From positions 20,438,520 to 20,502,519 of the forward strand of contig CM062289.1 in NCBI GenBank assembly GCA_031216915.1: a stretch of 64,000 nucleotides of DNA. The letters run 5' to 3'. The translations under genes and the position numbers were made by a program. The notes beneath the pieces are model-generated. The model saw nothing but the letters and a program-made list of their open reading frames with translations. It was not told the origin of the DNA and did not search any database. This DNA comes from Pictodentalium vernedei (lineage: Eukaryota; Mollusca; Scaphopoda; Dentaliida; Dentaliidae). Shown piece after piece: positions 1-10,036 of the stretch; position 1 is the first letter of the stretch; each line of letters starts with the position of its first letter.

Positions 1-449
1 AGCAGTAGCAGAGACTTGATATTTGGTGTGCAGCTTCCTTTTGAGGTGTAGACTCAGATTTGTTCAAGAGAAGTTTGTGGGGCTATACTTGGCGTCGTTA
101 TGGGAGGGGCAAAATTTTTGGCCCCGCCCAAAATTTCTATTTTCTAAACCGAGAGGCTGATTTGAACCAAATTTTATGTGAGGGCTTATTGGGTCATAAG
201 TAACTAATTTATGCTGATTTTTTTTTTCCCGTAGCCCCATGGGAACCGCAGGAGCTAAAAATAGAAAAAAATTAAAACCCCCATATCTCCAAAACTGCAC
301 GGCACCGAGAATTTTTATTTGGCGTGAAGCTTCCTTAGGACCAACAGAAAGAATTGGTAAAAAAAAATTGCTATCGGTTTTATCATAGGGTACAGTTTCG
401 GGACATTGAAAAAGTGCTGAGTCAGCACTTTTTAACACTGTAGGCAATG

Positions 450-2021
450 GGAAAAACATTAAAAAATCTTCTTCTCCAGATCCAGCAGGCAGAATCTTTT
501 GATATTTGGTATGCAACATTGGAGGGTGGATCTGATTCAGGTTTGTTCAAACCGGCCCCCTGGGTTCATATTTGGGCTCAGTATAGGAGCCCGATTTCGA
601 ACTTAGTGCATTTCAGGCAAATTTCTTTAAAAATCTTCTTCTCCAGATCCAGCAGACAGAATCTTTTGATATTTGGTATGCAACATTGTGGGGTGGATCT
701 GATTCAAGTTTGTTCAAATCGGCCCCCTGGGTTTATATTTGGGCTCAGTATAGGAGCCCAAATTTGAACTTACTGCATTTCAGGCAAATTTCTTTGAAAA
801 TCTTCTTTTCCAGATCCAGCAGGCAGAATCTTTTGATATTTGGTATGCAACATTGTGGGGTGGATCTGATTCAAGTTTGTTCAAATCGGCCCCTTGGGTT
901 TATATTTGGGCTCTGTATAGGAGCCCAAATTTGAACTTAGTGCATTTCAGGCAAATTGCTTTGAAAATCTTCTTCTCAAGATCCAGCAGGCAGAATCTTT
1001 TGATATTGGGTATGCAACATTGTGGGGTGGATCTGATTCAAGTTTGTTCAAATTGGCCCCTTGGGTTTATATTTGGGCTCAGTATAGGAGCCAAAATTTG
1101 AACTTAGTGCATTTCAGGCAAATTTCTTAAAAAATCTTCTCCAGATCCAGCAGACAGAATCTTTTGATATTTGGTATGCAACATTGTGGGGTGGATCTGA
1201 TTCAGGTTTGTTCAAACCGGCCCCCTGGGTTCATATTTGGGCTCAGTATAGGAGCCCGATTTCGAACTTAGTGCATTTCAGGCAAATTTCTTAAAAAATC
1301 TTCTTCTCCAGATCCAGCAGGCAGAATCTTTTCATATTTGGTAAGCAACATTGTGGGGTGGATCTGATTCAAGTTCGTTCAAATCGGCCCCCTGGGTTTA
1401 TATTTGGGCTCAGTATAGGAGCCCAAATTTGAACTTAGTGCATTTCAGGCAAATTTCTTAAAAAATCTTCTTCTCCGGATCCAGCAGGCAGAATCTTTTG
1501 ATATTTGGTATGGAACATTGTGGGATGGATCTGATGCAAATTTGTTCAAATCGGCTCCCTAGATTCATATTTGGGCTCACTATAGAAGCTCGAATTTGAA
1601 CTTAGTGCATTTCAGGCAAATTTCTTCAAAAATCTTCTTCTCCAGATCCTGCAGGCAGAATCTTTTGATATTTGGTATGCAACATTGTGGGGTGGATCTG
1701 ATTCCAGTTTGTTCAAATCGGCCACCTGGATTCATATTTGGGCTCACTTTAGAAGCCCAAATTCGAACTTAGTGCATTTCAGGCAAATTTCTTTGAAAAT
1801 CTTCTTCTCAAGATCCAGCAGGCAGAATCTTGTGATATTTGGTATGCAGCATCCTTAGGGGGGTGAGATTCAAGTTTGTTCAAGCCATGTCCCTAGGTCC
1901 ATATTTGGGCTCAATGTGGGAGCTTGAATTGTAACTTTGTTCAAAATGAGGAATTTTCTTAAAAAATCTTCTTCTTCAGATCCAGCAGTCGGAATGGTTT
2001 GATATGTGGTGAGTAGCATCC

Positions 2022-2052
<31 letters not shown>

Positions 2053-2700
2053 ATTCAAGTGTGTTAAAGCCAAGTCCATGGGTCCATATTTGGGCTCTCT
2101 GTGGGAGCCCAAATTATAACTTAATCAATATGAGGAATTTTTCTTTAAAAATCTTCTTCTTCAGATTCAGCAGTTGGAATGTTTTGATATTTGGCATGGA
2201 GCAACCTTAGGGGGCTGAGATTCAAGTTTGTTCAAGCCAAGTCCCTTGGTTCATATTTAGGCTCACTATGGGAGCCTGAATGACAACTTAGTTCAAAATG
2301 AGGAATTTTATTTAAAAATCTTCAGATCCAGCAGATGAATGCTTTTGATATTTTTTATGCAGCATCCTTAGGGGGGTAAGATTCAAGTTTGTTCAAGCCA
2401 TGTCCCTAGGTCCATATTTGGGCTGATTGTGGGAGCTCGAATTGTAACTTGGTTCAAAATGAGGAATTTTCTTTAAAAATCTTCTTCTTCAGATCCAGCA
2501 GTCGGAATGTTTTGATATTTGGTGTGCAGAATCCTTAGGGGTGTGAGATTCAGGTTTGTTAAAGCCAAGTCCCTGGGTTCATATATGGGCTTCCTGTGGG
2601 AGCCCGAATTATGACTTAGTTCAGTATGAGGAATATTCTCTAAAAATCTTTTTTTAGATCCACTGGTCAGAATATTTGGATATTTGGTTTCAGCTTTTCT
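450..2700 (+). repeat. Tandem array of ~167-bp monomers
   Basis: The phrase TTCTCCAGATCCAGCAG recurs at about 472, 639, 808, 974, 1140, 1306, 1473 and 1640, giving a period close to 167 bp. Monomers from about 1806 to 2700 are more diverged and contain indels. Each carries the same landmarks: 'ttgatatttggtatgcaacat', a G-run, 'ttcaagtttgttcaaatc', 'atatttgggctca'. This is the core array of the element above. Confidence 0.85.
2024..2052 (+). repeat. Poly-G run (about 29 G)
   Basis: Neighbouring monomers have only five or six G at this point (for example near 1857 and 2371), so this is an expansion of a short native G-run. It may be real or an assembly artefact. Confidence 0.8.
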
Positions 2701-2799
2701 TAGGAGGAGCAGATGCAACTTGTGGAAATCAATTCTCTGGGTTGCTATTTAGGCTACCATGTCAGGTGAGCGCCCTCAGGCCCCCTGGGGCCTCTTGTT

Positions 2800-3125
2800 T
2801 CTTATCAAATGCATAAAAATGGGCTGTTGTTCAGTGTTGTTAGGTTTTTTTTTACCTTACTCAAAGTCAGTGTGGCTGTTGCCGTTTCTTGGCATCTGTC
2901 ATCCTTTGTCCGTGATCTGTTAACTTTAGCATTTCAGTCATATTCTTTAGAAAATAATGGGCTGATTCCAGAGAGATTTGACATCTTTGAGGGATATGCT
3001 GTCAACTTTGTATGAATGAAGTTACGAAATCTCAGTAGTTAAAAAAAGAAAATATATAAACACTAAAACTTCCAGAACTACATGAGATTAAGACTGTCAC
3101 GATTACTCAATTACTTGTTTAATCG
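2800..3125. other. No gene recognised
   Basis: Unique-looking AT-rich sequence. An open frame at 2809-3015 has hydrophobic composition, but I see no domain or splice context. The stretch resembles the degraded leader of another bivalve repeat. Confidence 0.4.
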
Positions 3126-3320
3126 TTAACCCTTTACCCAATGAATCGGCCACATCCGCCCACGTAATATGCAAATTCAGCAGTTAAAAAAGTATTTTTT
3201 CAAAAAATTTCAACAAAACCATATCATGTGACCCCTCGTTGGAAAGAGCTCAATGAGCTCGTTCCAACGAGGGATCACGTGATATGGTTTTGTTGAAATT
3301 TTTTGAAAAAATGAACATAT
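3126..3320. mobile_element. TTAA-type palindromic MITE, family A (right end lost)
   Basis: Starts TTAACCCTTTACCCAATG and contains the family-A core, in which ATATCATGTGACCCCTCG is mirrored around a GAGCTC centre, then a right arm ending in TTTTTTGAAAAAA. The right terminal GGTAAAGGGTTAA seen in complete copies (35658-35906, 41095-41343) is missing. Confidence 0.7.
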
Positions 3321-3682
3321 TTCTGAAGGTATGCTACAGAATACATAGCAATACATCAAATATTACCACAATATTCCTTTGTCAACGACTGGGTTCAAAT
3401 TTCACCTGCTGAAATAAAGTTATTCTGGGGACTTTTGATGTTGATGGACATTGTTCAGAAACCCTCGCTAAAACTATATTTGCAAACCTGAATCCAAGGG
3501 TAGAAGGTTTGAGAAAAGAGACCGGTCAGCTGGTCCCAAAATGTGCTACCTATGTATTATGTAAAGGGGGTAATGTAACATTACATAATTTACCACACAA
3601 AGCTGAACTACAGGGTCCCAGCTGGATCTGACAATGACAGTTACTAATCCTTGTGAAAAAAAAACAACAATATGAATGTGTA

Positions 3683-3939
3683 CAATACTTGGAGAGTGGA
3701 TTGTAACAAAATCACCTGCAGAGTGGTGTTATCATCCAAACTATAGCTTTCAAATTCTGTCCATACAGACAAAAAACACAAGAAATGTTTCAGCCAATGG
3801 ACCTCCGGGTTCAACCCGGAGGTCCATTGGCTGGAACTTTTCTTGTACTTGTTATGCTTTGCAACAAATTTGCAATTATTGCTTGAGTGGAATCTTCACT
3901 CTGCAGGTGATTTGGTGATAATACACTCTACACGTACTG
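3683..3939. mobile_element. Palindromic MITE with TA flanks, family E
   Basis: A 257-bp element flanked by TA on both sides. Its ends are CAATACTTGGAGAGTG and the inverse of CAGTACGTGTAGAGTG. The centre is a perfect hairpin, with CAATGGACCTCCGGG mirrored. The sister copy at 47301-47556 has ends CAGTACATGGAGAGTG and the same length. CAGT termini with TA flanks suggest a Tc1/mariner/pogo-type parent. Confidence 0.75.
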
Positions 3940-4028
3940 TATGTTACTTGATCCTTTCAAACTGATATTTGTGAAAATATCAAGTCTTGGAGGTTATAGT
4001 TACCTTTAAAAATAAAGTAGTGAGCGAG

Positions 4029-4265
4029 TTAACTCCCTGAATGCAACTGGCAGATATTCCTGCCCAGGACAGGATTTTTCTTGCCACCGAAATATTCATA
4101 ATTTGGGCATATTTAATCCAATTTCCACCTCATAAATTGAAAGGATTTTTTCACCAATGATTTCTTGTGTTAAAGTTATGGGAATTTTTCATCAGATCGT
4201 GTAACAGCAGCCATGACTAGATTTGATGAAAAATGTCTTAAAAATACTCAGCTGCTAAGTGTTAA
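4029..4265. mobile_element. TTAA-flanked MITE, family Q
   Basis: Begins TTAACTCCCTGAATGCA and ends GCTAAGTGTTAA. The body shares TAGTCATGGCTGCT (here inverted) and the stretch around a CCTGxxCxGG motif with copies at 37932-38150 and 60995-61240. Diverged. Confidence 0.6.
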
Positions 4266-4948
4266 TAGCCTAACCATCAATTAACTCCTTGCATGTTGCT
4301 GGCAGGTATTCCTGTGTCATAAATGTACATTTACTTTTAGATGCTGAATTGTTCATCAATAGTAATGGACAACCAGTTGCCTATGAACAAGCTGTCAAAA
4401 GAAGGTTAGGAGACTGTAAAAGGTATTATTATTTAGAGAGGGCACTTTTTGATTGAATGGCTATTCTGAGTGAGAGATCATTAACTTCTGTTCTGTCCAA
4501 TCGTCTAATGATTGTCTTGTAATTATTATGTATACAGTTGGGCAGGTTTAGTCAGCCTGTTTGATGAAGGAATAAATATATATTTTATTGCCACTGTGGT
4601 TCAGAGTCTGGCTTATTGTATATGTTACAGGGGAAATTCCCCGCTAGGCTCCTTGATGAAGGCATCCACGATGGTTACCCACAACCAGTGACGGTCAGTC
4701 TAGCTTACTTTGTATTAATATAGTGGCTGTTGATTGATTAGCATGAGGATATAATTGCCCTATTTATTTACTTTGTATCATCATGGTGTTACACCAGGTC
4801 TGTTATTATGAAAATCACAGGAGAGTGACTATTGCCCTCCTGTGAAAAGGTTCAGAAAGCTGACATACATCATAGTACAACTGTACCATGGGAACTATTA
4901 CCGTTAAAGTTCTTTATCCGACTTCGACAAACTCTCAGAATAGGTATT
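4266..4948. other. No gene; fragment of family Q at the start
   Basis: A partial family-Q left end (TTAACTCCTTGCATGTTGCT) lies at about 4283. The rest is AT-rich sequence with no recognised feature. Confidence 0.4.
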
Positions 4949-5200
4949 TTAACCCTTTACCCAACGTAACGGCCAAAACCGGCCAGCGCTATTCACAAAA
5001 ATCGCCAATTAATTTTCATTATTTTTTTCATTTTTTGTCTCAAAAACATAGGTTATGACCCCTCTTTAGAACGAGCTCGTCGAGCTCGTTCCAAAGAGGG
5101 GTCATAACTTATGTTTTTGAGACAAAAAATGAAAAAAATTAGTTATTCAAGAATTTTCTTTGCAAGTATTGTCTGCTTTTCAGGTTAGGTGAAGGGTTAA
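4949..5200. mobile_element. TTAA-type palindromic MITE, family B
   Basis: TTAACCCTTTACCCAACG on the left, GGTGAAGGGTTAA on the right, TTAA at both outer edges. The centre is a long hairpin in which GGTTATGACCCCTCTTT is mirrored around GAGCTCGTCGAGCTC. Other copies lie at 7132-7362, 11094-11442, 34456-34640 and 58030-58203. Confidence 0.8.
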
Positions 5201-5442
5201 CAAACCGGAAGAGGTTATGTGGATAATAGTTAAAGTAGTTGTTTCTAGTAATTAATTACTTTCCAAAGTGTGATTTACTGGGATTTCCGGGTTTGGGGTC
5301 GTCTCGCTATGCCGGTTGCTATTGTTTAGTAAAAATGTGTGAAGATTAAGTACATCAAAGGGAGAAGGATTATAGTCCGTTTCTTATTCGTTTACTCATT
5401 TAATGATGAAGTTGGTTAACGCGACTGGACTTAATCACGGTA

Positions 5443-5630
5443 AAATGACATTTGATAACTATTTTTTGAGAGGAAAAGTTGAATGTAATTTTGTAAAAAA
5501 TGAACCTTTTTACAAAATTACATTCAACTTTTCCTCTCAAAAAATAGTTATCAAATAAAATGACATTTGATAACTTTTTGGAGAGGAAAAGTTGAATGTA
5601 ATTTTGTAAAAAATGAACCTTTTGAGACAA
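5443..5630. repeat. Inverted plus direct repeat of ~60 bp
   Basis: The block from TTTGATAACT through GAGAGGAAAAGTTGAATG to TTTTGTAAAAAATGAACC occurs once forward, then inverted, then forward again. This three-copy foldback lies inside the MULE near its left terminus. Confidence 0.8.
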
Positions 5631-5666
5631 TAAAATTTATAATTATTCACAACACTATATATTCAA

Positions 5667-6049
5667 TTAAAACCCAGTACTGTGCGAAACAGAGTTCAGG
5701 TACTGGAGTAGTCCAATTTCACCAGCTTGAAATATTCTTTTAAAATGTCCCAGAGAATTGTCAATTTTTCTGTACTTTTTTTTCCTGGGTGCCAGTTTTC
5801 CTCCTGCACTTAGTTGAATTATTGTTGATTCCTGGAATGACTGTTCTTTTTTGAGGAAGTCTATCATTCTGAAAATGTTGGGATGTGACCCGGCGATGAA
5901 TAAACTTAATTTCCGGTGCCAACCCTCGATATGGTTCGTCGTGCGTGGCCCAACCGTGTCAAAATGGTTCCACATTAACCGTCCGTGGTCACCTTCCACC
6001 CAATAACTTGTCACATAGTCAGTGAACTGTTCTACACTAGCATCTTTAT
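5667..6049 (-). pseudogene. MULE transposase C-terminal fragment
   Basis: The minus-strand frame is open from about 6049 to the stop at 5667. It contains TTNHIEGWHRKL followed by SHPNIFRMIDFLKKEQ, the characteristic tail of animal FLYWCH/MULE transposases; the N-x-x-EGWH motif lies near the third acidic catalytic residue of that family. The frame reads through 'VEQFTDYVTSYW' upstream of the GTG at 6014, so the exon probably begins further upstream near a purine-rich splice acceptor at about 6040-6060. The central DDE domain, normally a few hundred residues between the FLYWCH finger and this tail, is absent; only about 230 bp separate the two fragments. I read this as a relic with an internal deletion. 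Confidence 0.65.
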
Positions 6050-6215
6050 TCTCTCTCTCTATCTCTCGAACGAATGAATGAATGATTGCTAATAGTATAT
6101 CTTCACCCCACCCTACCCACCACAGTCTCGCCCTATTCTCCCATCTCTATTCTGTCTCCCTCCATCCCTCAAATGAATGAATGAAATGAATGAATGAATG
6201 AATGAATGTGACATG
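6050..6215. repeat. GAAT/ATGA and CTCT microsatellite tract
   Basis: Runs of (GAAT)n at 6068-6085 and 6174-6208 and a (TC)n tract near 6052-6066. Low complexity, lying in the gap where the transposase core should be. Confidence 0.75.
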
Positions 6216-6276
6216 CCTCGGAAACAAAACGGTACTCTTGATTGAACAAAAATAAATAAATACTTGGGATACTTAC

Positions 6277-6583
6277 TTGCAATTTCTTCTTGGTAAATAG
6301 AGGAAGCAGTGTTGGATCCATCTATCATTTTACGTTTCAGCTTTGCCAAATATGCATCTACTGCTACTTGCTCTATATCTGCTTCATGGTTATGCTGGTT
6401 GTTTTGTGTTGTTACAATGTCATTCATTGTGTTGATGGTCCCTCTACAACCTGTCTGGCAGCATGTCCAATGTATCCGGTCGTTGTTTCTAGATTTTATT
6501 CTGTATTTGAACCCTTCGAATATTAGATTTCTGCCCCCAAGTCTGTTAGGAATAAAGTTAACATTCACTTGAGCGTTAGCCAT
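6277..6583 (-). pseudogene. FLYWCH zinc-finger exon of MULE transposase
   Basis: Starts at ATG 6583 with MANAQVNVNFIPNRLGGRN and continues through a FLYWCH-type finger: G-F-K-Y-R, then W-x-C-C-x-x-x-x-C, then H-N-H. FLYWCH domains bind DNA and are typical N-terminal modules of animal MULE transposases. The frame reaches an excellent splice donor (GCAA|GTAAGT on the minus strand, 6280-6271), so I end the exon at 6277; the frame beyond this into the microsatellite is not coding. The partner exon is the fragment at 5667-6049, and the catalytic core is missing. The finger is intact, so a DNA-binding-only product is conceivable but unproven. Confidence 0.65.
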
Positions 6584-6644
6584 GCTAAATGATGTGAGTA
6601 AGTAAATAATGCTGCATATTTATACACTTTATACACGTGAAGTT

Positions 6645-6930
6645 CGGCGAGTACAAAAAAAAGACAAAAAAAAAAATAAAAGAAACACATCTCCAAATTG
6701 TCGATGCAAAAATCACAACACAATCACAACACCGTTGAAAACTTCTAATCAAGCTAAAAATACACGGTTTTCATCAAAGATGTGTGTGTTTTTTTAATAA
6801 ATTATGTTAAAAAAAGACAAAAAATACAAAAAACACATCTCAAAATTGTTGATGCGAAAATCACAACACAATCACAACGCCGATGAAAACTTCTAATCAA
6901 GCTAAAAAAACACACACATATTTGATAATA
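6645..6930. repeat. Direct repeat (~130 bp, two copies)
   Basis: The stretch with AAATCACAACACAATCACAA and ACTTCTAATCAAGCTAAAAA occurs at about 6650-6790 and again at 6805-6930. It lies in the right sub-terminal region of the MULE. Confidence 0.75.
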
Positions 6931-7131
6931 ACTATACTTTGATTTTATTGCGTCAGTGGTGTTAATTAATTTCTGCCGACCGGCATAGCGAGACCAACCC
7001 CCGGGTTTGATTATAAACGATAACTTCACAAGTGAATTATGCAATCAACAATTGGGTCATGTATCCGTGCATGCAAACGAAGATGCTTTGCCGTGGGTGT
7101 AATGGGGACTACATTGTTTTTTTAACCCTTT

Positions 7132-7362
7132 ACCTAACATGATAAGCAGACAACACTTGCAAAAAAAATTCTTGAATAACTATTATTTTCATTTTTTGTC
7201 TCTAAATCATAGGTTATGACCCCTCATTGGAACACGCTCGTTCCAATGAGGGGTCATAACCTATGTTTTAGAGACAAAGAATGAAAAAATAATGAAAATT
7301 AATTGGCGATTTTTGAGAAAAGTGCTGGCTGCTTTTGGCCATTACGTTAGGTAAAGGGTTAA
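7132..7362. mobile_element. TTAA-type palindromic MITE, family B
   Basis: TTAACCCTTTACCTAACA to TTAGGTAAAGGGTTAA, with the hairpin centre GGTTATGACCCCTCATTGG mirrored. Complete 231-bp copy just outside the MULE. Confidence 0.8.
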
Positions 7363-7400
7363 ATAATATAATTACACATGTATAGTTAATAATGAAAAGT

Positions 7401-7576
7401 AATAAACAGAGTAATTGCTTGACTGGACTGGTTACGTGAAATAATTCATTCGAGGCGAGGGACTATAATGTAAACACTCGTGCGCAGTCGTGCACTCATG
7501 TTTGTACAATGTCCCTCACCTCTCACAAATTATTTCAAGTAACCAGCCCAGTCAAGCGATTACTCTCTATTTATTG
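7401..7576. mobile_element. Palindromic MITE (family F)
   Basis: Left arm AATAAACAGAGTAATTGCTT and right arm CGATTACTCTCTATTTATT are inverted copies. The arms extend through GACTGGACTGGTTACxTGAA to the AATTATTTCAAGTAACC mirror. About 176 bp; no coding capacity. Confidence 0.7.
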
Positions 7577-7908
7577 GCTGTCTCTAGAGACTTGACAAGA
7601 AATCAGTGTAAAGCCCCTAGACAAAAGGTTGTGGTTTATAGTAAAAATTATGGAAACTTACCAAAACTGTTAAAGCTTAAAAAATAAAAAAAATTTAATT
7701 TTGAATAACAAATTCAGACCATCAAAAATAATCTAAACCTCAACCAGTTAACAACTGTATCATCTGAGGATCCAGTTAATTTTTGGGGAAGGCAAGGGCT
7801 TACTTCCAGGTATTGTCATTTAATTTGATAACAGTGATGGAACAGTTCCATTCTGGTTGATTCAGTATACTGATGTGCGGTGACAGGGGATGAAATAAGC
7901 GGTATTGC
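7577..7908. other. No gene recognised
   Basis: AT-rich sequence with stops in all frames; no repeat partner noticed in the window. Confidence 0.4.
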
Positions 7909-7916
7909 ATCGCATT

Positions 7917-9093
7917 CAGACATGTTAACTCTCCCGGAATACCCAGGAAAATCCCGGAATTTCAGTGTAGTTCCCGGCCTTCCGGACGGGAATCAGTTTT
8001 GGACCAGAAATCCCGGAAAACAACAGTCAAATAATTTGTTCCCGTTGTAACTTATGAAAAACGTTTGGAGTCAAATCACATGCATTTCAAACTCTGGTAA
8101 AAACTCACGAAGCAGTAAAATATGGACTTTAGTTAAATTTATTTAAGAAAAGGCTATTTTATGATATATATTTCAACTCTGTTCATGTTTATTTCTGGGT
8201 TTTTTCTTCGGAGATTCGTGATCAATGTGTGAGTGTCGAAGTGAAAATAGGTGACTTACTTTCAAAAAATTGAAAACTCCACCTTCATTTAAATGCAGTT
8301 TTTGGAAATTAAAATATATGAAAAGGAATTAAATAATATATATTTATTTATTCCTTCATAAAATAGCTTTAATTCTTATCCCTTTTCCAAAATCAAAATG
8401 TAAACAACAACTATTTAGCACAGCTTAAAAGTAGGTTAAAGTCGCTTAGGATGCCAAAAAATTATGACAGCATATTTAAACACAATGGACTTATTTTCTA
8501 ACACCACATTTATTCTGTTGTGCTGACTACAGAACTGTTAACTGTTGGCCATCTGTAACCAGAAAATTTCGAATGGAATTAAAAAAAAATGCTTCAATGA
8601 TGAAAAAAAAAGTTTTGTGTAGGGCACAAGCATCCCACATGCATGAAGTTTGATAAAGATACTTTCTGAGTACTAATGTTCTTGAAGTAACTGAACATCA
8701 GGACATCTTTTCCTGTTAACATTTTCAGACTTGGGAAATTATTAGCTAAGGAGACTTTGATAAGAGCAAACCACAGGTGGAGGTGCTCTGTGGGACTGTG
8801 TGGGTGGGTGGTGGTGTGGGGGGGGGGGAGGTCATGAAGAAGAGGATCCTGGGGGTGGGGCAGGGGCAAATGAACAGTTATTTTATGATTTTTTAACATA
8901 GCATAAATGCATCAGCATAGTTGACAACTAGTTCTGGATATAACCTGGTGTTAATAGTGGTCCATGAGCTGAAAATTCACAAGTTTTTTCTTTTATTTTG
9001 CCCCCGCGCAAACTTTTCCCTGAAATCCATCCCATTTCCCTGAAAATCAATCTCAGGTTCCCTGAAAAATTATTCTGGAGGTTAACATGTTTG
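7917..9093. mobile_element. hAT-like non-autonomous DNA transposon
   Basis: Inverted termini CAGACATGTTAACTCTCC and, on the right, the inverse of CAAACATGTTAACCTCC. They are flanked by near-identical 8-bp repeats, ATCGCATT (7909-7916) and ATCGCAAT (9094-9101). An 8-bp duplication with CAG-type ends fits the hAT superfamily. The left 500 bp recur at 54650-55157. No transposase frame is present. Confidence 0.6.
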
Positions 9094-9350
9094 ATCGCAA
9101 TGCATTTTCAGCTTCATGCGATGAGGTAATGCGGTGGTGGTATGGAAAGTGCGATACCAATTTTTTAGGTAAAGTTGTGTAACTCAAAAGTCTAAACTGA
9201 AAATCTGACTTCTAAGTTCAAAGTATATGTATCTGGACTCGTCAACTTATGTTATAAGGGGAGGCCACTCACTGACACAATCATTCAATGTCATTGGTTT
9301 TTCGTACCATAAGCCCTGTAGAAACAATTGCGCAGTACACATGTGCATTT

Positions 9351-9824
9351 GTTATACCCCCACAAAGCGAAGTTTAGGGGGGTGGGGGCGGTATATAGGA
9401 GTCAACTTGTCTGTCTGTCAGTCTGTCGTTGTCGTTTGTCCGTTGCACATGTAAACTTGTGGAGCAAACAACTACCACAGTTTTAGCCACATTTTCATGA
9501 AACTTCACAAAAACAATCACTATGATGAGCGGAAGTTGTGACATAATTTTTTTCCTGCTCGGTTTCAAGATGATCGACTGGTGGCCATATTGGATTTTTT
9601 TTCTGTAAGCTTGTGAAGCAAACTACTTCCACAGTTTTAGCCGCATTTTCATGAAACTTCACAAAAAGATCAACATGATGAGGGGAAGTGCGTGACATTA
9701 TTGTTTTCCAGCTCGGTTTCAAGATACCCGACTGGTGGCCATATTGGATTTTTTTTACTTAGAAAAATTAAATGCCCCTTTTCAGTCACCCACACTAGGC
9801 GGTATGCCACGGTGGGGGTATACC
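9351..9824 (+). mobile_element. Short bivalve-type repeat with TATACCCCC ends
   Basis: Starts at TTATACCCCCACAAAGCG, which folds on GGGGGCGGTATATAGG, and ends ACGGTGGGGGTATACC. Between them are CTGTCTGTCAGTCTGTC and two ~123-bp repeats containing CCACAGTTTTAGCC and TTTTCATGAAACTTCAC. Same general design as the Helentron-like families here, but a distinct sequence. Confidence 0.5.
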
Positions 9825-9837
9825 AGGTGACAGACCA

Positions 9838-9912
9838 TCTCGTGTTGTATTTATGTTGGGTTTTCCTGAAGGTGCTGGTCATGTTCAGGAAAAACCCAAC
9901 ATAAACAACAAC
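9838..9912. repeat. Hairpin (inverted repeat)
   Basis: TATGTTGGGTTTTCCTGAA is mirrored by TTCAGGAAAAACCCAACATA across a 15-bp loop. Outer flanks (about 9308-9345 and 9905-9930) also show weak inverse similarity, so this could be the remainder of a MITE interrupted by the repeat to its left. Confidence 0.6.
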
Positions 9913-10036
9913 TGCGCATGTGTATGCTGCAAACTGTGCTTTTGAAGTTTCAGTCAAAAACAAGTGACACAGCTTGATTTGAGGGAATAAGTAAATCGAG
10001 GTAAGCAAACATACTGTCTTATTAGTGTGGCAGTAA

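Larger units (their letters stand above)
1..2799 (+). mobile_element. Helentron-like (pearl-type) non-autonomous element, 3' part
   Basis: The left end lies outside the window. Bases 1-475 match the 5' part of the element at 51271-53480 (from about 51528) in the same orientation. The body is an array of 167-bp monomers. The 3' end at about 2763-2799 carries CAGGTGAGCGCC, then a hairpin (AGGCCCCCTGGGGCCT), then CTTGTTT, like the 3' end at 53441-53480. CAGGTGAGC is the reverse complement of the GCTCACCTG found at the 5' end of the sister copy, so the family has sub-terminal inverted repeats plus a 3' hairpin. That layout is known for Helentron-associated elements and resembles bivalve pearl elements. 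No protein is encoded; short open frames here arise because the monomers happen to lack stops. Confidence 0.6.
5287..7008 (-). mobile_element. MULE-type DNA transposon with 8-bp target duplication
   Basis: Bases 5287-5294 and 7001-7008 are both CCGGGTTT, a perfect 8-bp direct repeat of the length expected for Mutator-like elements (8-9 bp). Immediately inside are inverted repeats of about 24 bp: TCTCGCTATGCCGG on the left, CCGGCATAGCGAGA on the right. The 1.7 kb interior carries minus-strand fragments of a FLYWCH-domain MULE transposase. Its catalytic middle is missing, so the copy is non-autonomous. It also contains a foldback at 5443-5630, a tetranucleotide microsatellite and an internal direct repeat. 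Confidence 0.75.

Noticed and set aside
447-1101. Overlapping frames of 82-106 codons with repeated peptide
   Set aside because: They follow the 167-bp monomers of a non-coding repeat; 167 is not a multiple of 3, so each frame dies in the next monomer.
2809-3015. 68-codon frame with hydrophobic N-terminus resembling a signal peptide
   Set aside because: It starts just after a repeat end in sequence that resembles a degraded repeat leader; no supporting signals.
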